Program-made: the position numbers and the translations under genes
Source of the DNA: Paenibacillus sp. HW567
GTDB taxonomy: Bacteria > Bacillota > Bacilli > Paenibacillales > Paenibacillaceae
Assembly (NCBI RefSeq): GCF_000374185.1
Contig: NZ_KB910518.1
Span: forward strand, 3,419,687-3,483,686
DNA length: 64,000 nucleotides
Direction of reading: 5' to 3'
Notes under the pieces: generated by a model
The model's database searches: none
What the model was told of the DNA's origin: nothing
What the model saw: the letters and a program-made list of their open reading frames with translations, nothing else
Part shown: piece by piece, positions 54,515 through 63,333 of the stretch
Numbering within the stretch: the stretch's first letter is position 1
How the letters are laid out: the number at the start of each line of letters is the position of its first letter

Positions 54515-55696
54515 TTACTTCACTGCGTATGGGGCAGCGGCCTTACAGAAACGCTCCAGCGCTTCCGCCAGAATGGATCTCGGGCAGGCCAGATTGATCC
54601 GCAGATGGCCTTGTCCCTCTGTGCCGAAGACAGAACCCTCGTTAAAAGCTACTTTGGCCTCGCGGTACATCAGCTTTTTCAATCCATCGCTATCTAGTCC
54701 AAGTGCCCGGCAATTCACCCACAGCAGGTAGGTAGCCTGAGGTTTCATCGGCGTCACCTGCGGCAAATTCTCTGCCAAGTAGCTAATGGCATACCCGGCA
54801 TTTCCGCTGATATGCCGGGTCAGCTCGTCCAGCCATTCTTCACCTTCGTTGTAAGCTGCCTCCACCGCCTCCGCTGCAAAATAAGCAGCCATATGCACGC
54901 TCAGCGCCTTCAGCTTCAGGTCGAATTTACGCTTCAAGGCCGGATTTGAGGTGACAATATAGGAGGTCTGCAGACCGGGCAGATTGAAGGTTTTGGTAGC
55001 CGCCAGTGTAGTCAGCGTAATATTGGACAATTCCTCTGACAAGGAGGCGAACGGAATGTGCTTGTGGCCCGGCATTATCATATCGCAATGGATTTCATCC
55101 GAGATAACGGTAACTCCGTACCGCAGGCATAACTCTCCGAGCCGCAGCAGCTCTTCCCGTTCCCACACTCTGCCGCCCGGGTTATGCGGATTGCAGAGCA
55201 GCAGCAGCTTGGCGCCGCCGGCCATCAGCTCCTCAAGCTGGGCATAGTCCATAACGTACCGGCCTTCATCTTCAATTAGCGGATTAATAGCCACCTTGCG
55301 GTCATTCATCCGAATAACATCATAGAAAGGATAATATACCGGAGACTGCAGAATCACCTGATCCCCCGGCTTGCTGAACAGCTCGACAGAAAGGCCGAGG
55401 GAGGTGACGATCCCCGGTGAATCGCTGATCCATTCCTTTTGAATGTCCCAATCATGACGTCTGCGGTACCAATCCTTAATGGCTTCCTGGTAGGATTCGC
55501 TAGCTATGCTATAGCCGTAAATACCCTCCTGCACCCGGCGCAGAATCGCTTCCTTCACAGCGGGCGGGCTTTCAAAATCCATATCCGCTACCCACAGCGG
55601 CAGAATATCCTGATCACCAAAGAGCTTCTCGGACTGGTCCCATTTGTAAGAGCGGGTATTGCGGCGGTCAATGACACGGTTAAAATCATACTTCAA
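54515..55696 (-). CDS. patB: MalY/PatB family C-S lyase (PLP aminotransferase fold)
   Basis: A 393-residue fold-type I PLP enzyme, predicted cystathionine beta-lyase. Recognisable parts are LPLWVADMDFESPPAV at the N-terminus, NPHNPGGRVW, SDEIHCDMIMPG (PLP-ring Asp) and the Schiff-base Lys in AATKTFNLPGLQ. These are typical of PatB/MalY. It lies 39 bases after dck on the same strand. Confidence 0.92.
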   Translation of the reverse strand: MKYDFNRVIDRRNTRSYKWDQSEKLFGDQDILPLWVADMDFESPPAVKEAILRRVQEGIYGYSIASESYQEAIKDWYRRRHDWDIQKEWISDSPGIVTSLGLSVELFSKPGDQVILQSPVYYPFYDVIRMNDRKVAINPLIEDEGRYVMDYAQLEELMAGGAKLLLLCNPHNPGGRVWEREELLRLGELCLRYGVTVISDEIHCDMIMPGHKHIPFASLSEELSNITLTTLAATKTFNLPGLQTSYIVTSNPALKRKFDLKLKALSVHMAAYFAAEAVEAAYNEGEEWLDELTRHISGNAGYAISYLAENLPQVTPMKPQATYLLWVNCRALGLDSDGLKKLMYREAKVAFNEGSVFGTEGQGHLRINLACPRSILAEALERFCKAAAPYAVK

Positions 55697-55735
55697 TTGT
55701 ATTCACCCTTCCTTTCTGCTTGTTCAATTATTGTA

Positions 55736-56395
55736 TCACGGGGAGACGCTTCCGGCATCCCGCCCGATCGCCGTTCCCACCTGCTTCAGGATTTCCGCCA
55801 TGGAGGCAGGGTCGTTCACATCATAATCATCTATGTTCAGCCGCAGCACCGGACACGCGCTGAATTCATTGATCCACTGTGAATAACGCCCGTGCATGTG
55901 CTCCCAATAAGAGACATCGGTCTGAATCTCCATCTCGCGTCCGCGTTCTTTGATCCGGGTAAGGATCGACGGCAGGCTGCCTTCGATATAGATCAGCACA
56001 TCGGGATGAGGAAAATACGGCGTCATGACCATAGCCTCGTACAGGCTGGTGTAGGTCTCATAGTCCGTTTTGGACATGGTGCCTTGATCGGCATGCATTT
56101 TAGCGAAAATACCGGTATCCTCATAAATCGAACGGTCCTGCACGAACCCTCCGCCCAGCTCAAACATCTTCTTCTGCTCCTTAAAGCGTTCGGCCAGGAA
56201 GTAGATTTGCAGATGAAAGCTCCAGCGTTCGAAATCGTGATAGAATTTTTCCAAATACGGGTTGTGGTCCACCTGCTCCAGCGAGGTCTGGAAATTCAGG
56301 CGCTCCGCCAGGGCTGCGGTCAGCGTCGATTTACCGACCCCCACCGTTCCGGCTACAGTGATAATTGCGTTATCCGGGATGTTGTATGCGTTCAT
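55736..56395 (-). CDS. dck: deoxyadenosine/deoxycytidine kinase
   Basis: A 219-residue salvage kinase. It has a P-loop VAGTVGVGKST, then EQVDHNPYLEKFYHDFERW and the DRSIYED lid motif, very close to Bacillus Dck. Phosphorylates deoxycytidine and deoxyadenosine. Its ATG overlaps the dgk stop (ATGA), so the pair is translationally coupled. Confidence 0.95.
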   Translation of the reverse strand: MNAYNIPDNAIITVAGTVGVGKSTLTAALAERLNFQTSLEQVDHNPYLEKFYHDFERWSFHLQIYFLAERFKEQKKMFELGGGFVQDRSIYEDTGIFAKMHADQGTMSKTDYETYTSLYEAMVMTPYFPHPDVLIYIEGSLPSILTRIKERGREMEIQTDVSYWEHMHGRYSQWINEFSACPVLRLNIDDYDVNDPASMAEILKQVGTAIGRDAGSVSP

Positions 56396-57015
56396 TTCAT
56401 AAGCTCCTTTAGGTGTGCGGCGATTGCGGTAAAGTCTTCATTATTCTCCACAAAATCAACCTGATTTCCATCAATGGTGACAATCCGGGTAGACGGCTCA
56501 GTGAGGGCGAGCGAGGCCATCGCCTCGTCGTAATCCTCAATCAATTGCTCCAGATAAGCTGGCGCAATATCTTCTTCGAAAGAACGTCCACGCTTGGCAA
56601 TTCTCTTCAGCAGAGTATCCAGATCCGCACGAATGTACAGGATAATATCCGGCTTCGGCAGATCATCGGTCAGCACATGATAAATCTTCCGGTACTTCTC
56701 CCGCTTCGTCCCCTTGAGTGTACGCTCACTGAAGATCAGATTCTTATAAATATGATAATCCGAGATGACCGGCTTCCCTTTATCTATGTACCGGTTCACG
56801 GTATCCTCAAGCTGCTTGTAGCGGTTGCAGAGAAAAAACATTTCCAGTTGAAAGCTCCAGTCGTCCATATTCTGATAGAACTTGTCCAGAAAAGGATTCT
56901 CATCCACAATTTCTTTGATCACCGGAAGCTGTAGTTTCTCCGCCAGCATGGTGGCGAGTGTTGTTTTGCCGGCTCCGATGGGGCCTTCCACTGCAATAAA
57001 AGGTGCATGTTCCAT
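56392..57015 (-). CDS. dgk: deoxyguanosine kinase
   Basis: A 207-residue kinase, the same length as Bacillus Dgk. It has a P-loop VEGPIGAGKTT, NPFLDKFYQNMDDWSFQLEM and VISDYHIYKNLIF. The ATG at 57015 follows GAGGAGG by 12 bases. The frame to 57036 starts with TTG and has no site. It forms an operon with dck, as in Bacillus. Confidence 0.95.
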   Translation of the reverse strand: MEHAPFIAVEGPIGAGKTTLATMLAEKLQLPVIKEIVDENPFLDKFYQNMDDWSFQLEMFFLCNRYKQLEDTVNRYIDKGKPVISDYHIYKNLIFSERTLKGTKREKYRKIYHVLTDDLPKPDIILYIRADLDTLLKRIAKRGRSFEEDIAPAYLEQLIEDYDEAMASLALTEPSTRIVTIDGNQVDFVENNEDFTAIAAHLKELMK

Positions 57016-57175
57016 TAATGCTGATATCCTCCTCAAATACGGTCAATACCGGATGAAGCCCGCTAAAATTAATGTTCTCTAAAAACAGACTAAACTATTG
57101 TATCACAGGTGAGGTGCCTATGAATGCGTAAATTTAGAGAATCCTTTCGCTGTCCGGCCGCGTCTAAGTGCAGCT

Positions 57176-57604
57176 ATGCAGAAACCGATTGCCGTCTCTC
57201 TGAACGGCGAGAATGTCAGCCTGATGAATGGCGTGATCATCTGCAATGGTCAGAACTTTATCCCGCTGCGTTCCCTGTTCGACAAGCTGGGGCAACAGTG
57301 GCCTATACTATAAGGAGGATGTCAAATCCGCACCTGCCGGCAAAGACAGCCCGGCGGCATGATCCGCGCGGTGAGTAAAAAGGTGACTATTACCCGAAAC
57401 GCCGCAGATAAGCAGGCGCTGTCCATTACGATCAACACGGTGACCTGGGCAACCACCGTCAATGATAAAAGTGTAATGCTGCCTACGCCTCCCTTTATTG
57501 TATCCGGCAAGGTATACCTGCCTTTACGGTTTATCAGCGAGCAGCTTGGTGCTTCAGTCAACTGGCTTCCGCAGCAGGAGACCCTTGCCATTACAATGAA
57601 ATAG
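57176..57604 (+). pseudogene. decayed stalk (copper amine oxidase-like) domain protein
   Basis: Starts MQKPIAVSLNGENVSLMNG, with the stalk core FIPLRSLFDKLG, and hits a TAA at 57311. The middle part (YYKEDVKSAPAGKDSPAA) is in another frame. The original frame then resumes with IRAVSKKVTITRN and a second stalk core LPLRFISEQLGASVNWL to the stop at 57604. Two compensating indels therefore break the gene. No signal peptide is left at the front. Confidence 0.7.
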
Positions 57605-57608
57605 ACAA

Positions 57609-57649
57609 ACGGCCGGCCTCCACATCATGTAGAGGCTGGCCGTATTTGT
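57609..57649 (+). terminator. terminator after the stalk-domain remnant
   Basis: ACGGCCGGCCTC pairs with GAGGCTGGCCGT around an 11-base loop, followed by ATTTGTC. Confidence 0.75.
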
Positions 57650-57690
57650 CAGTTATGCGTAAAGATCGCGCGGAGGCGGGAATAAGATAA

Positions 57691-57876
57691 ATGTATTTCA
57701 TACAGCTATCCGATGCTGGAACAGCCAATTTCTTGACTTATTTGTATTGTATACAATTATAAATCGGACTTTGCGGATTTATGGCTTCCTGCGGCGTTTT
57801 TAATTGTACGGAATACAGTTAACTCCATGATCACCGGCAAAAGTAAGCTTTTAGCTGCACAGAATACAACTATCTC
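57691..57876. repeat. four spaced degenerate repeats, 50-60 base period
   Basis: Four related words begin at about 57691, 57741, 57801 and 57851. All fit TTAnnTGtAnnnnATACA followed by nnTAnC, for example TTAATTGTACGGAATACAG and TTAGCTGCACAGAATACAA. They fill the gap between the stalk remnant and the convergent phosphotransferase gene. There is no coding sense. Confidence 0.55.
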
Positions 57877-57958
57877 AAATTCCTGTTAGCGAGGCAATTC
57901 GGGCAAGCCTTTCCCTGGTGAACGAATCCGGGAATCCATAGTTCAGGCCGCACTATAT

Positions 57959-58939
57959 TTAGAGCTTCTCTCCGAACCGGGAAGCTTCGGACTGCTTGTA
58001 AGCGTCCAGACGGCCTCTCAGTCCGATTAGCCATTCCGGCTCATGCTCCCACTTCTCCGCAGTGGAGTGCAGGGTGCGGGCATACCCGTACAAGCCGGCA
58101 AAACGTCTGCATGCCGCGATGGACGGGCCATCCTCAGGCAACTTGTAGCGGGTGGCATAACCGTCCATAAAACACTGTTTCTTATGATCCAGCACCTCGG
58201 GTGAAACCTCTTCCTGCAGGTGGTCCAGTGCTTGCCCGATATCCACTGCATACCAGTGGTACATGGCATCATCGAAATCAATGACATTGACCGCATCCCC
58301 TGCCTCGTCATAAAAAACATTGTCCAGCTCAAAATCATAATGGATCAGCCCATAGTTGGCCTTGGTAACCGGCAAGGTGTGAAAGTATTCCGCAAGCACC
58401 TCTGTCTCCGCCATCGCCGCCGTCTCCTCCGGGAAGCCGCTCAGTACCTGCCGAATCCACTCCAGCACCTCGTTGTGACACCATCGTTTGCTCTGTACAG
58501 GGCTGTATTCGCCGGATAGACGATGCAGCTCTCCCAAGGCTTGACCGTAACGGAATACGGTCTTGTCATCCATCGGTACATTATCCATCCGCACCCCGGC
58601 CACGCGCTTGAACACCGTCGCAGAATAAGCCCCCCAAGGCGTCTGCGCCTCTATTAGCTGGTCCCCTCCCCGGGAAGGCACAGCTTCAAGCACTCCATAC
58701 CCCCGGTCTCGAAGATAAGCGATAAATTCCAGTTCCGCCAGGAGATTGCTTTTCAGCTTTTCGGACTGCGGCGCAAACCTTAACAACCGGTTCTGTCCAC
58801 CACATTCAAACGGATAAATCGCATTGGACGAGATTCTATAATACTGAAACAAATGCAGCGACTCCCGGTCAAACTCCCAGTTCGCCAGCAGCATTTCCGC
58901 CAAATCCACATTATTGAACAAATATTTTAATTTCAACAC
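57959..58939 (-). CDS. aminoglycoside phosphotransferase (APH)-fold kinase
   Basis: A 326-residue kinase-like protein. Catalytic loop GLIHYDFELDNVFYD (HxDxxxxN) lies near 205 and the metal motif VIDFDDAMYHWY near 225. The N-terminal lobe is degenerate. The family includes choline, homoserine and antibiotic kinases and spore-coat CotS-like proteins. No evidence points to resistance here. It is a single gene. Confidence 0.86.
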   Translation of the reverse strand: MLKLKYLFNNVDLAEMLLANWEFDRESLHLFQYYRISSNAIYPFECGGQNRLLRFAPQSEKLKSNLLAELEFIAYLRDRGYGVLEAVPSRGGDQLIEAQTPWGAYSATVFKRVAGVRMDNVPMDDKTVFRYGQALGELHRLSGEYSPVQSKRWCHNEVLEWIRQVLSGFPEETAAMAETEVLAEYFHTLPVTKANYGLIHYDFELDNVFYDEAGDAVNVIDFDDAMYHWYAVDIGQALDHLQEEVSPEVLDHKKQCFMDGYATRYKLPEDGPSIAACRRFAGLYGYARTLHSTAEKWEHEPEWLIGLRGRLDAYKQSEASRFGEKL

Positions 58940-59109
58940 GCTCTGCAGCAGCTCCTTATAATATCAGGTTTCACTCACCTTTTCTGCAGCAGTTATTCTA
59001 TTAGCCCGGCGTTTCATGCCGATCACTCCCTTCACTTGCAAACTGAGTTCAGTTTACTTGAACCCCCGCGCAGGAGCCATGTAATAAATAAATTAAGATA
59101 TTCTATACG

Positions 59110-59158
59110 CAAAAAAGAGGCGTCCCAGCCAGCCTCAACGGCCAGCGGAACGCCCCTT
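59110..59158 (-). terminator. terminator downstream of nspC and repeat C
   Basis: On the minus strand GGGGCGTTCC and GCTGGCC pair with GGCTGGC and GGGACGCCTC, followed by TTTTTTG. Repeat copy C lies between this terminator and nspC, so it would be in the 3' part of that transcript. Confidence 0.88.
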
Positions 59159-59198
59159 ATTGTACAAAATGAACTTAGAAACTGATTAAAAAGGTAGG

Positions 59199-59374
59199 AG
59201 TGCGCAAGGGAAGTTTGGAACTGTAGGAGCGGTAGCGTCCGCCTGAGAGCTTTCCGTAGGAAAGCTGGCATCGTAAGCATAAGCTGTCTCCGTATTTCAA
59301 CCAAAAAACGGTTCAAATTAAGAAATATGGAGACAACAGCGGCTGGAAGTCCAAACATTCCCCGGAGTTACGAC
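59199..59374 (-). repeat. structured interspersed repeat, copy C
   Basis: Minus-strand orientation. The outer stem pairs 59350-59363 (GGGGAATGTTTGGA) with 59208-59219 (TCCAAACTTCCC). P1 pairs GTCTCCATATTTC (59322-59334) with GAAATACGGAGAC (59286-59298), with an inner AACC/GGTT. P2 AGCTTTCC/GGAAAGCT is at 59248-59266 and P3 GCGG/CCGC at 59229-59242. An ACCTTTTT run follows. Compared with copies A and B, P1 has a new sequence but full pairing. Confidence 0.85.
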
Positions 59375-59422
59375 CATAACCTAACATATCAAACCTCAAG
59401 TTCATTTTATATAAACCTTTTT

Positions 59423-60568
59423 TTAAGACAACCGGCCGCTGAAATCCTTATATTCAAATTCACGGATTACCTTGAGGCCCTCTTCCTCGTTGTAGGAAGC
59501 GATGGCTGGGAGGTTCACGCCATTGAACATATGGTTCTTGACCATGGAATAATGCGCCATGTCGAGGAATACCAGCTTGTCGCCGTATTTGAGCGGCTCA
59601 GGGAACGAATAATCCCCGATAACATCTCCCGCCAGGCAGGTCATGCCGCCGAGTCTGTAGGTGTACGGGTATTCTCCCGGCTCTCCGGCTCCGATAATGC
59701 CCGGACGGTACGGCATTGCCAGCACGTCCGGCATATGGCATTCTGCCGAAGTATCAAGAATGGCAATATCCATTCCATTGTGCATTGTATCCAGTACAGT
59801 CGCTACCAGGTATCCGGTATTCAGCGCAACGGCTTCGCCCGGCTCCAGATAGATCTGGACATTATAGGTTTCCTTCATATGCAGGATACATTTAATCAAA
59901 GTCTCCAGATCATAATCCGGGCGGGTAATATGATGTCCGCCGCCGAAGTTGAGCCATTTCATGCCGTGCAGATATTCTCCGAACTTCTCCTCGACTACCT
60001 TGAGCGTACGCTCAAGGGTATCCGAGTTCTGCTCGCACATCGTATGGAAATGCAGCCCGTCGATGCCTTCCAGCTCTTCCGGGCGGAAGTTCGGCAGCGT
60101 TACTCCCATACGGGAGTAGTTGTAGCAAGGATCGTACAGCGGCACTTCAATCTCGGAATACTCCGGGTTGACGCGGATGCCACAGCTAATTGCCTTAGGC
60201 GCATTCTGCACCCGTTCCTTGAACCGGTTCCACTGGTCAAACGAATTGAATACCATATGGTCACTGTAGCGAAGCAGCTCGTTTAACTCGCGGTCTACAT
60301 AAGCCGGAGCGTAGACATGCACCTCTTTGCCCATTTCCTCATAGCCGAGTCTCGCTTCGAACAAGGAGCTGGAGGTTACGCCATGCAGGTATTTGCCGAC
60401 CAGCGGGTAGAGCGCGTGCATCGAGAAGCCTTTTTGCGCGAGCAGAATCTTTGCACCGGTACGCTCCTGCACGTAGTTCAACGTTTCCAGGTTCTTCTTA
60501 AGCAGCCGTTCATCGACTAGATAAGCGGGCGACGGCAGCGTGCTGATATCAATATCTATATCCTTCAT
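59423..60568 (-). CDS. nspC: carboxynorspermidine/carboxyspermidine decarboxylase
   Basis: A 381-residue PLP enzyme of the alanine-racemase fold. The lysine is in ILLAQKGFSMHALYP. The active-site HFHTMCEQNSD, glycine-rich WLNFGGGHHITR and the Cys region DTSAECHMPDVL are all present. Decarboxylates carboxyspermidine or carboxynorspermidine in the alternative polyamine route. It lies 11 bases after the dehydrogenase gene, the usual pairing. Confidence 0.94.
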   Translation of the reverse strand: MKDIDIDISTLPSPAYLVDERLLKKNLETLNYVQERTGAKILLAQKGFSMHALYPLVGKYLHGVTSSSLFEARLGYEEMGKEVHVYAPAYVDRELNELLRYSDHMVFNSFDQWNRFKERVQNAPKAISCGIRVNPEYSEIEVPLYDPCYNYSRMGVTLPNFRPEELEGIDGLHFHTMCEQNSDTLERTLKVVEEKFGEYLHGMKWLNFGGGHHITRPDYDLETLIKCILHMKETYNVQIYLEPGEAVALNTGYLVATVLDTMHNGMDIAILDTSAECHMPDVLAMPYRPGIIGAGEPGEYPYTYRLGGMTCLAGDVIGDYSFPEPLKYGDKLVFLDMAHYSMVKNHMFNGVNLPAIASYNEEEGLKVIREFEYKDFSGRLS

Positions 60569-60579
60569 TGCCTTACGTC

Positions 60580-61779
60580 CTAGTCAAGAAGCGTTGGCGA
60601 GAAATCTTCTTGCCAAGGCAGTCCGTATTTGTTCAGTGCATCCATGAACGGGTCCGGGTCGAACTCTTCAACGTTGTATACGCCCGGCTTCTTCCAGATG
60701 CCTTTTATAATCATCATCGCTCCGATCATCGCAGGAACGCCGGTAGTGTAGGAAATGGCCTGGGAGCCAACCTCTTTGTAGCATTCTTCGTGATCGCAGA
60801 CATTGTAGACATAATAGGTTTTTGGCTGACCGTCTTTGGTGCCTTGAATAATGCAGCCGATGTTCGTTTTGCCCTTGGTTCTTGGTCCCAGAGAAGCCGG
60901 GTCAGGCAGAATGGCCTTCAGGAACTGCAAAGGAATAATCTCCTTGCCTTCATATACAATCGGCTCAATGGAGGTCATGCCCACATTCTCAAGCACCTTC
61001 AGGTGAGTCAGGTAGTTCTGCGAGAAGGTCATCCAGAAGCGGATTTTCTTCACGCCTTTGATGTTCGCAGCCAGAGATTCAAGCTCCTCATGGTACAGCA
61101 GGTAAATATCCTTCGGGCCGATCTCCGGGAGATCGTAGACTTTTTTCTCGGACAGTGGAGCGGTTTCGATCCATTCGCCATTCTCGAAGTAACGTCCGTT
61201 GGCGGTGATTTCACGAATATTGATCTCAGGATTGAAGTTGGTCGCAAACGGATAACCGTGGTCGCCCGCATTCGCATCAACAATGTCAATCGTGTGGATT
61301 TCGTCAAAATAATGCTTCTGCGCATACGCCGTGAATACGCCGGTTACACCGGGATCAAATCCGCTGCCGAGCAGCGCGGTAATTCCGGCTTTCTCGAATC
61401 TTTCTTTGTAGGCCCATTGCCAGGAGTATTCGAATTTCGCAGTATCCTGCGGTTCGTAGTTGGCGGTATCTACATAGTGCACTCCCGTTGCCAGGCAAGC
61501 ATCCATAATAGTCAGATCCTGATATGGGAGAGCGACATTAATCACGACATCCGGCTGGAAGCTCTTGATCAGTTCAATTACCTCTTCCGTGTTGTCTGCA
61601 TCAAGCTGCGCCGTAGAAATCTTCGTCTGGCCTCCGGCCAATTTATCTTTCAGAGCATCACATTTCGCGAGGGTTCTGCTCGCTATGCAGATCTCTTCAA
61701 ATACATCCGGGTTCTGGCAGCATTTATGAACAACAACGCTTGCTACACCGCCAGCGCCAATAATTAACGCTTTTCCCAA
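60580..61779 (-). CDS. carboxynorspermidine/carboxyspermidine synthase (saccharopine dehydrogenase family)
   Basis: A 399-residue NADPH-dependent enzyme. It has an N-terminal Rossmann motif MGKALIIGAGGVASVVVHKC, then YVDTANYEPQDTAKFEYSW and GSGFDPGVTGVFTAYAQKHY. Condenses aspartate semialdehyde with a diamine to make the substrate of NspC. The start is TTG with AGGAGG nine bases upstream. It is the first gene of a two-gene operon. Confidence 0.93.
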   Translation of the reverse strand: MGKALIIGAGGVASVVVHKCCQNPDVFEEICIASRTLAKCDALKDKLAGGQTKISTAQLDADNTEEVIELIKSFQPDVVINVALPYQDLTIMDACLATGVHYVDTANYEPQDTAKFEYSWQWAYKERFEKAGITALLGSGFDPGVTGVFTAYAQKHYFDEIHTIDIVDANAGDHGYPFATNFNPEINIREITANGRYFENGEWIETAPLSEKKVYDLPEIGPKDIYLLYHEELESLAANIKGVKKIRFWMTFSQNYLTHLKVLENVGMTSIEPIVYEGKEIIPLQFLKAILPDPASLGPRTKGKTNIGCIIQGTKDGQPKTYYVYNVCDHEECYKEVGSQAISYTTGVPAMIGAMMIIKGIWKKPGVYNVEEFDPDPFMDALNKYGLPWQEDFSPTLLD

Positions 61780-61825
61780 AATTGATTACCTCCTAAAATT
61801 CCATATTGAAAAATCAACAACGCTG

Positions 61826-61854
61826 ATTATACATAATGCACAGCAATAAATCAA
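61826..61854 (-). promoter_or_regulatory. sigma-A promoter of the polyamine operon
   Basis: The -35 TTGATT is at 61849-61854, the spacer is 17 bases and the -10 is a perfect TATAAT at 61826-61831. It lies about 45 bases before the TTG start. From here to 62197 I see no gene and no clear structure. Confidence 0.75.
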
Positions 61855-62197
61855 TAAAAAACGACAAAAATTGATACCGAGACTGTAAAATCTTCTACTT
61901 TTCACGTTAATACTCTGAAACACATGGAAATACGCTGAAATGCTCCGTTTCTCTGCGGTTTCTTCTTCAAATTCAAAATACTGCAAAGCTTAATAGGGAA
62001 TAAATCTTCCTGGATCAGAACAACTAGACAATTGTACCACAGTAGCGGCCTACTTCATAATAATATTTGAAAAGCTATGAAATGGCTCACCTCTGCGACT
62101 GCATATCCCCATCCTATGGGTGCCGCACCGTTATACCCCGTTAGACTTATTATGTGTAGCGCAGCTAATACAATACCCTGACCCGCCCGCAAACTAC

Positions 62198-62242
62198 AAC
62201 AGCCTCCACTTCCCTATACCCATAGAGAAATGAAGGCTGTTG
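62198..62242 (-). terminator. hairpin downstream of the clpP operon
   Basis: CAACAGCCT pairs with AGGCTGTTG, with further AT and GT pairs inside. The minus-strand tail TAGTTTG is a weak T tract. Confidence 0.6.
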
Positions 62243-62285
62243 TGTGCAGACTTGATAAAAAGTCCGTGTGCTGTGAATTCAGCGG

Positions 62286-62492
62286 CTATTGCCCGAATCC
62301 AACCCGGGGGCGCTCCCGCTCCTTAGTCACCACGGCTACCGCCCGGATAGAGGTGATAGGAATGTACAGCAATTGGTATTCCGTACGGTACTTCACGAAC
62401 CGCTCGTCAAGCTCCTCCAGCACACCGCCACCGGCATTCGAGCCGTCCAAAAATTGAATTGTTACCTCTTGCCCAAGCAAAGCTGTCAGCAT
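62286..62492 (-). CDS. small Sm-like protein, DUF2642-like
   Basis: A 68-residue protein reading MLTALLGQEVTIQFLDGSNA, then VLEELDERFVKYRTEYQLLYIPITSIRAV in short strands, the shape of an LSm-type barrel. A basic C-terminal tail (VTKERERPRVGFGQ) follows. Possibly a DUF2642 member. It starts 19 bases after the clpP stop, so it is probably co-transcribed. Function unknown. Confidence 0.6.
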   Translation of the reverse strand: MLTALLGQEVTIQFLDGSNAGGGVLEELDERFVKYRTEYQLLYIPITSIRAVAVVTKERERPRVGFGQ

Positions 62493-62511
62493 TTGAATCC
62501 CGCTCCCCGTC

Positions 62512-63093
62512 TTAAAGTTTGGTAATCACTTTGTCGATAATCCCGTATTCCAGCGCCTCCTGGGCCGACATGAAATAATCCCGGTCCATATCCTTCTCCA
62601 CCTTATGGGCCGGCTGTCCCGTGCGCTCTGCGCTGATCTGCACGATCTTCTCCCTGATCTGCAGGATACGTCTCGCGCTGATCGCTATGTCGCTGGCCTG
62701 CCCCTGTGCCCCGCCATGCGGCTGATGAATCATAATTTCGCTGTTCGGGAGCGCATAACGTTTGCCTGTGGCTCCGGCCAGCAGCAGCAGTGAAGCGAAG
62801 GAAGCTGCAAATCCTGTACAAATCGTACTGACCTGCGGCTTGATTACCTGCATCGTATCATAAATGCCGAAGCCTGCGGTAGTCGATCCTCCCGGGCTGT
62901 TGATATACATCTGGATATCCTTGTCGGGATCATCTGCCGCCAGGAACAGCAATTGGGCAATGATGCTATTCGCAAGCTGATCATCAATCGCCGCACCCAC
63001 AAATACAATCCGGTCCTTCAGCAGCCGGGAATAAATATCATAGGAACGCTCGCCTCTGCCCGTTTGTTCAATGACATAAGGAACTATGCTCAT
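62512..63093 (-). CDS. clpP: ClpP family serine protease (paralogue)
   Basis: A 193-residue peptidase subunit. The catalytic triad is visible: S98 in [10 protein letters not shown]123 in MIHQPHGG and D172 in [20 protein letters not shown] is the oxyanion region. Main ClpP usually has GMAASMGAFLL and MIHQPLGG, so this looks like a second ClpP. No Clp ATPase gene is beside it. The ATG at 63093 has AGGAGG seven bases upstream. The long frame to 63309 is not supported. Confidence 0.9.
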   Translation of the reverse strand: MSIVPYVIEQTGRGERSYDIYSRLLKDRIVFVGAAIDDQLANSIIAQLLFLAADDPDKDIQMYINSPGGSTTAGFGIYDTMQVIKPQVSTICTGFAASFASLLLLAGATGKRYALPNSEIMIHQPHGGAQGQASDIAISARRILQIREKIVQISAERTGQPAHKVEKDMDRDYFMSAQEALEYGIIDKVITKL

Positions 63094-63333
63094 ATTCATG
63101 CCTCCTAGTGAGTTGAAATTTGTTTTTATACTCTGTAAACGGAGGAATTGCCGTGAAGGATACGCAGGCAGCAGGAAATCAGCCAATGGGGATGCAGCGT
63201 ATCTTTTACAATGAACTGTTCGTTTATATAATATAGAGGTAACTGAAAACTCAGCATCAAGCGGTAACGGCTGCGGCGTCTTTAAATAGAAGGGTATCCG
63301 TTTCAGCATGAAATAAGAAGGAGATGATCGCAG

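Noticed and set aside
59199-59374. Reading the repeat copies as ordinary terminators
   Set aside because: A single terminator would not keep a four-helix plan with covarying arms, and at 59110 a separate strong terminator follows copy C.
60568-61767. A 399-codon plus-strand frame opposite the saccharopine dehydrogenase-like gene
   Set aside because: It mirrors the true gene almost exactly, which reflects third-position GC bias. No start site or domain.
61786-61986. A 66-codon minus-strand frame in the polyamine promoter region
   Set aside because: It overlaps the -35 and -10 of the polyamine promoter and has no ribosome site or recognisable features.
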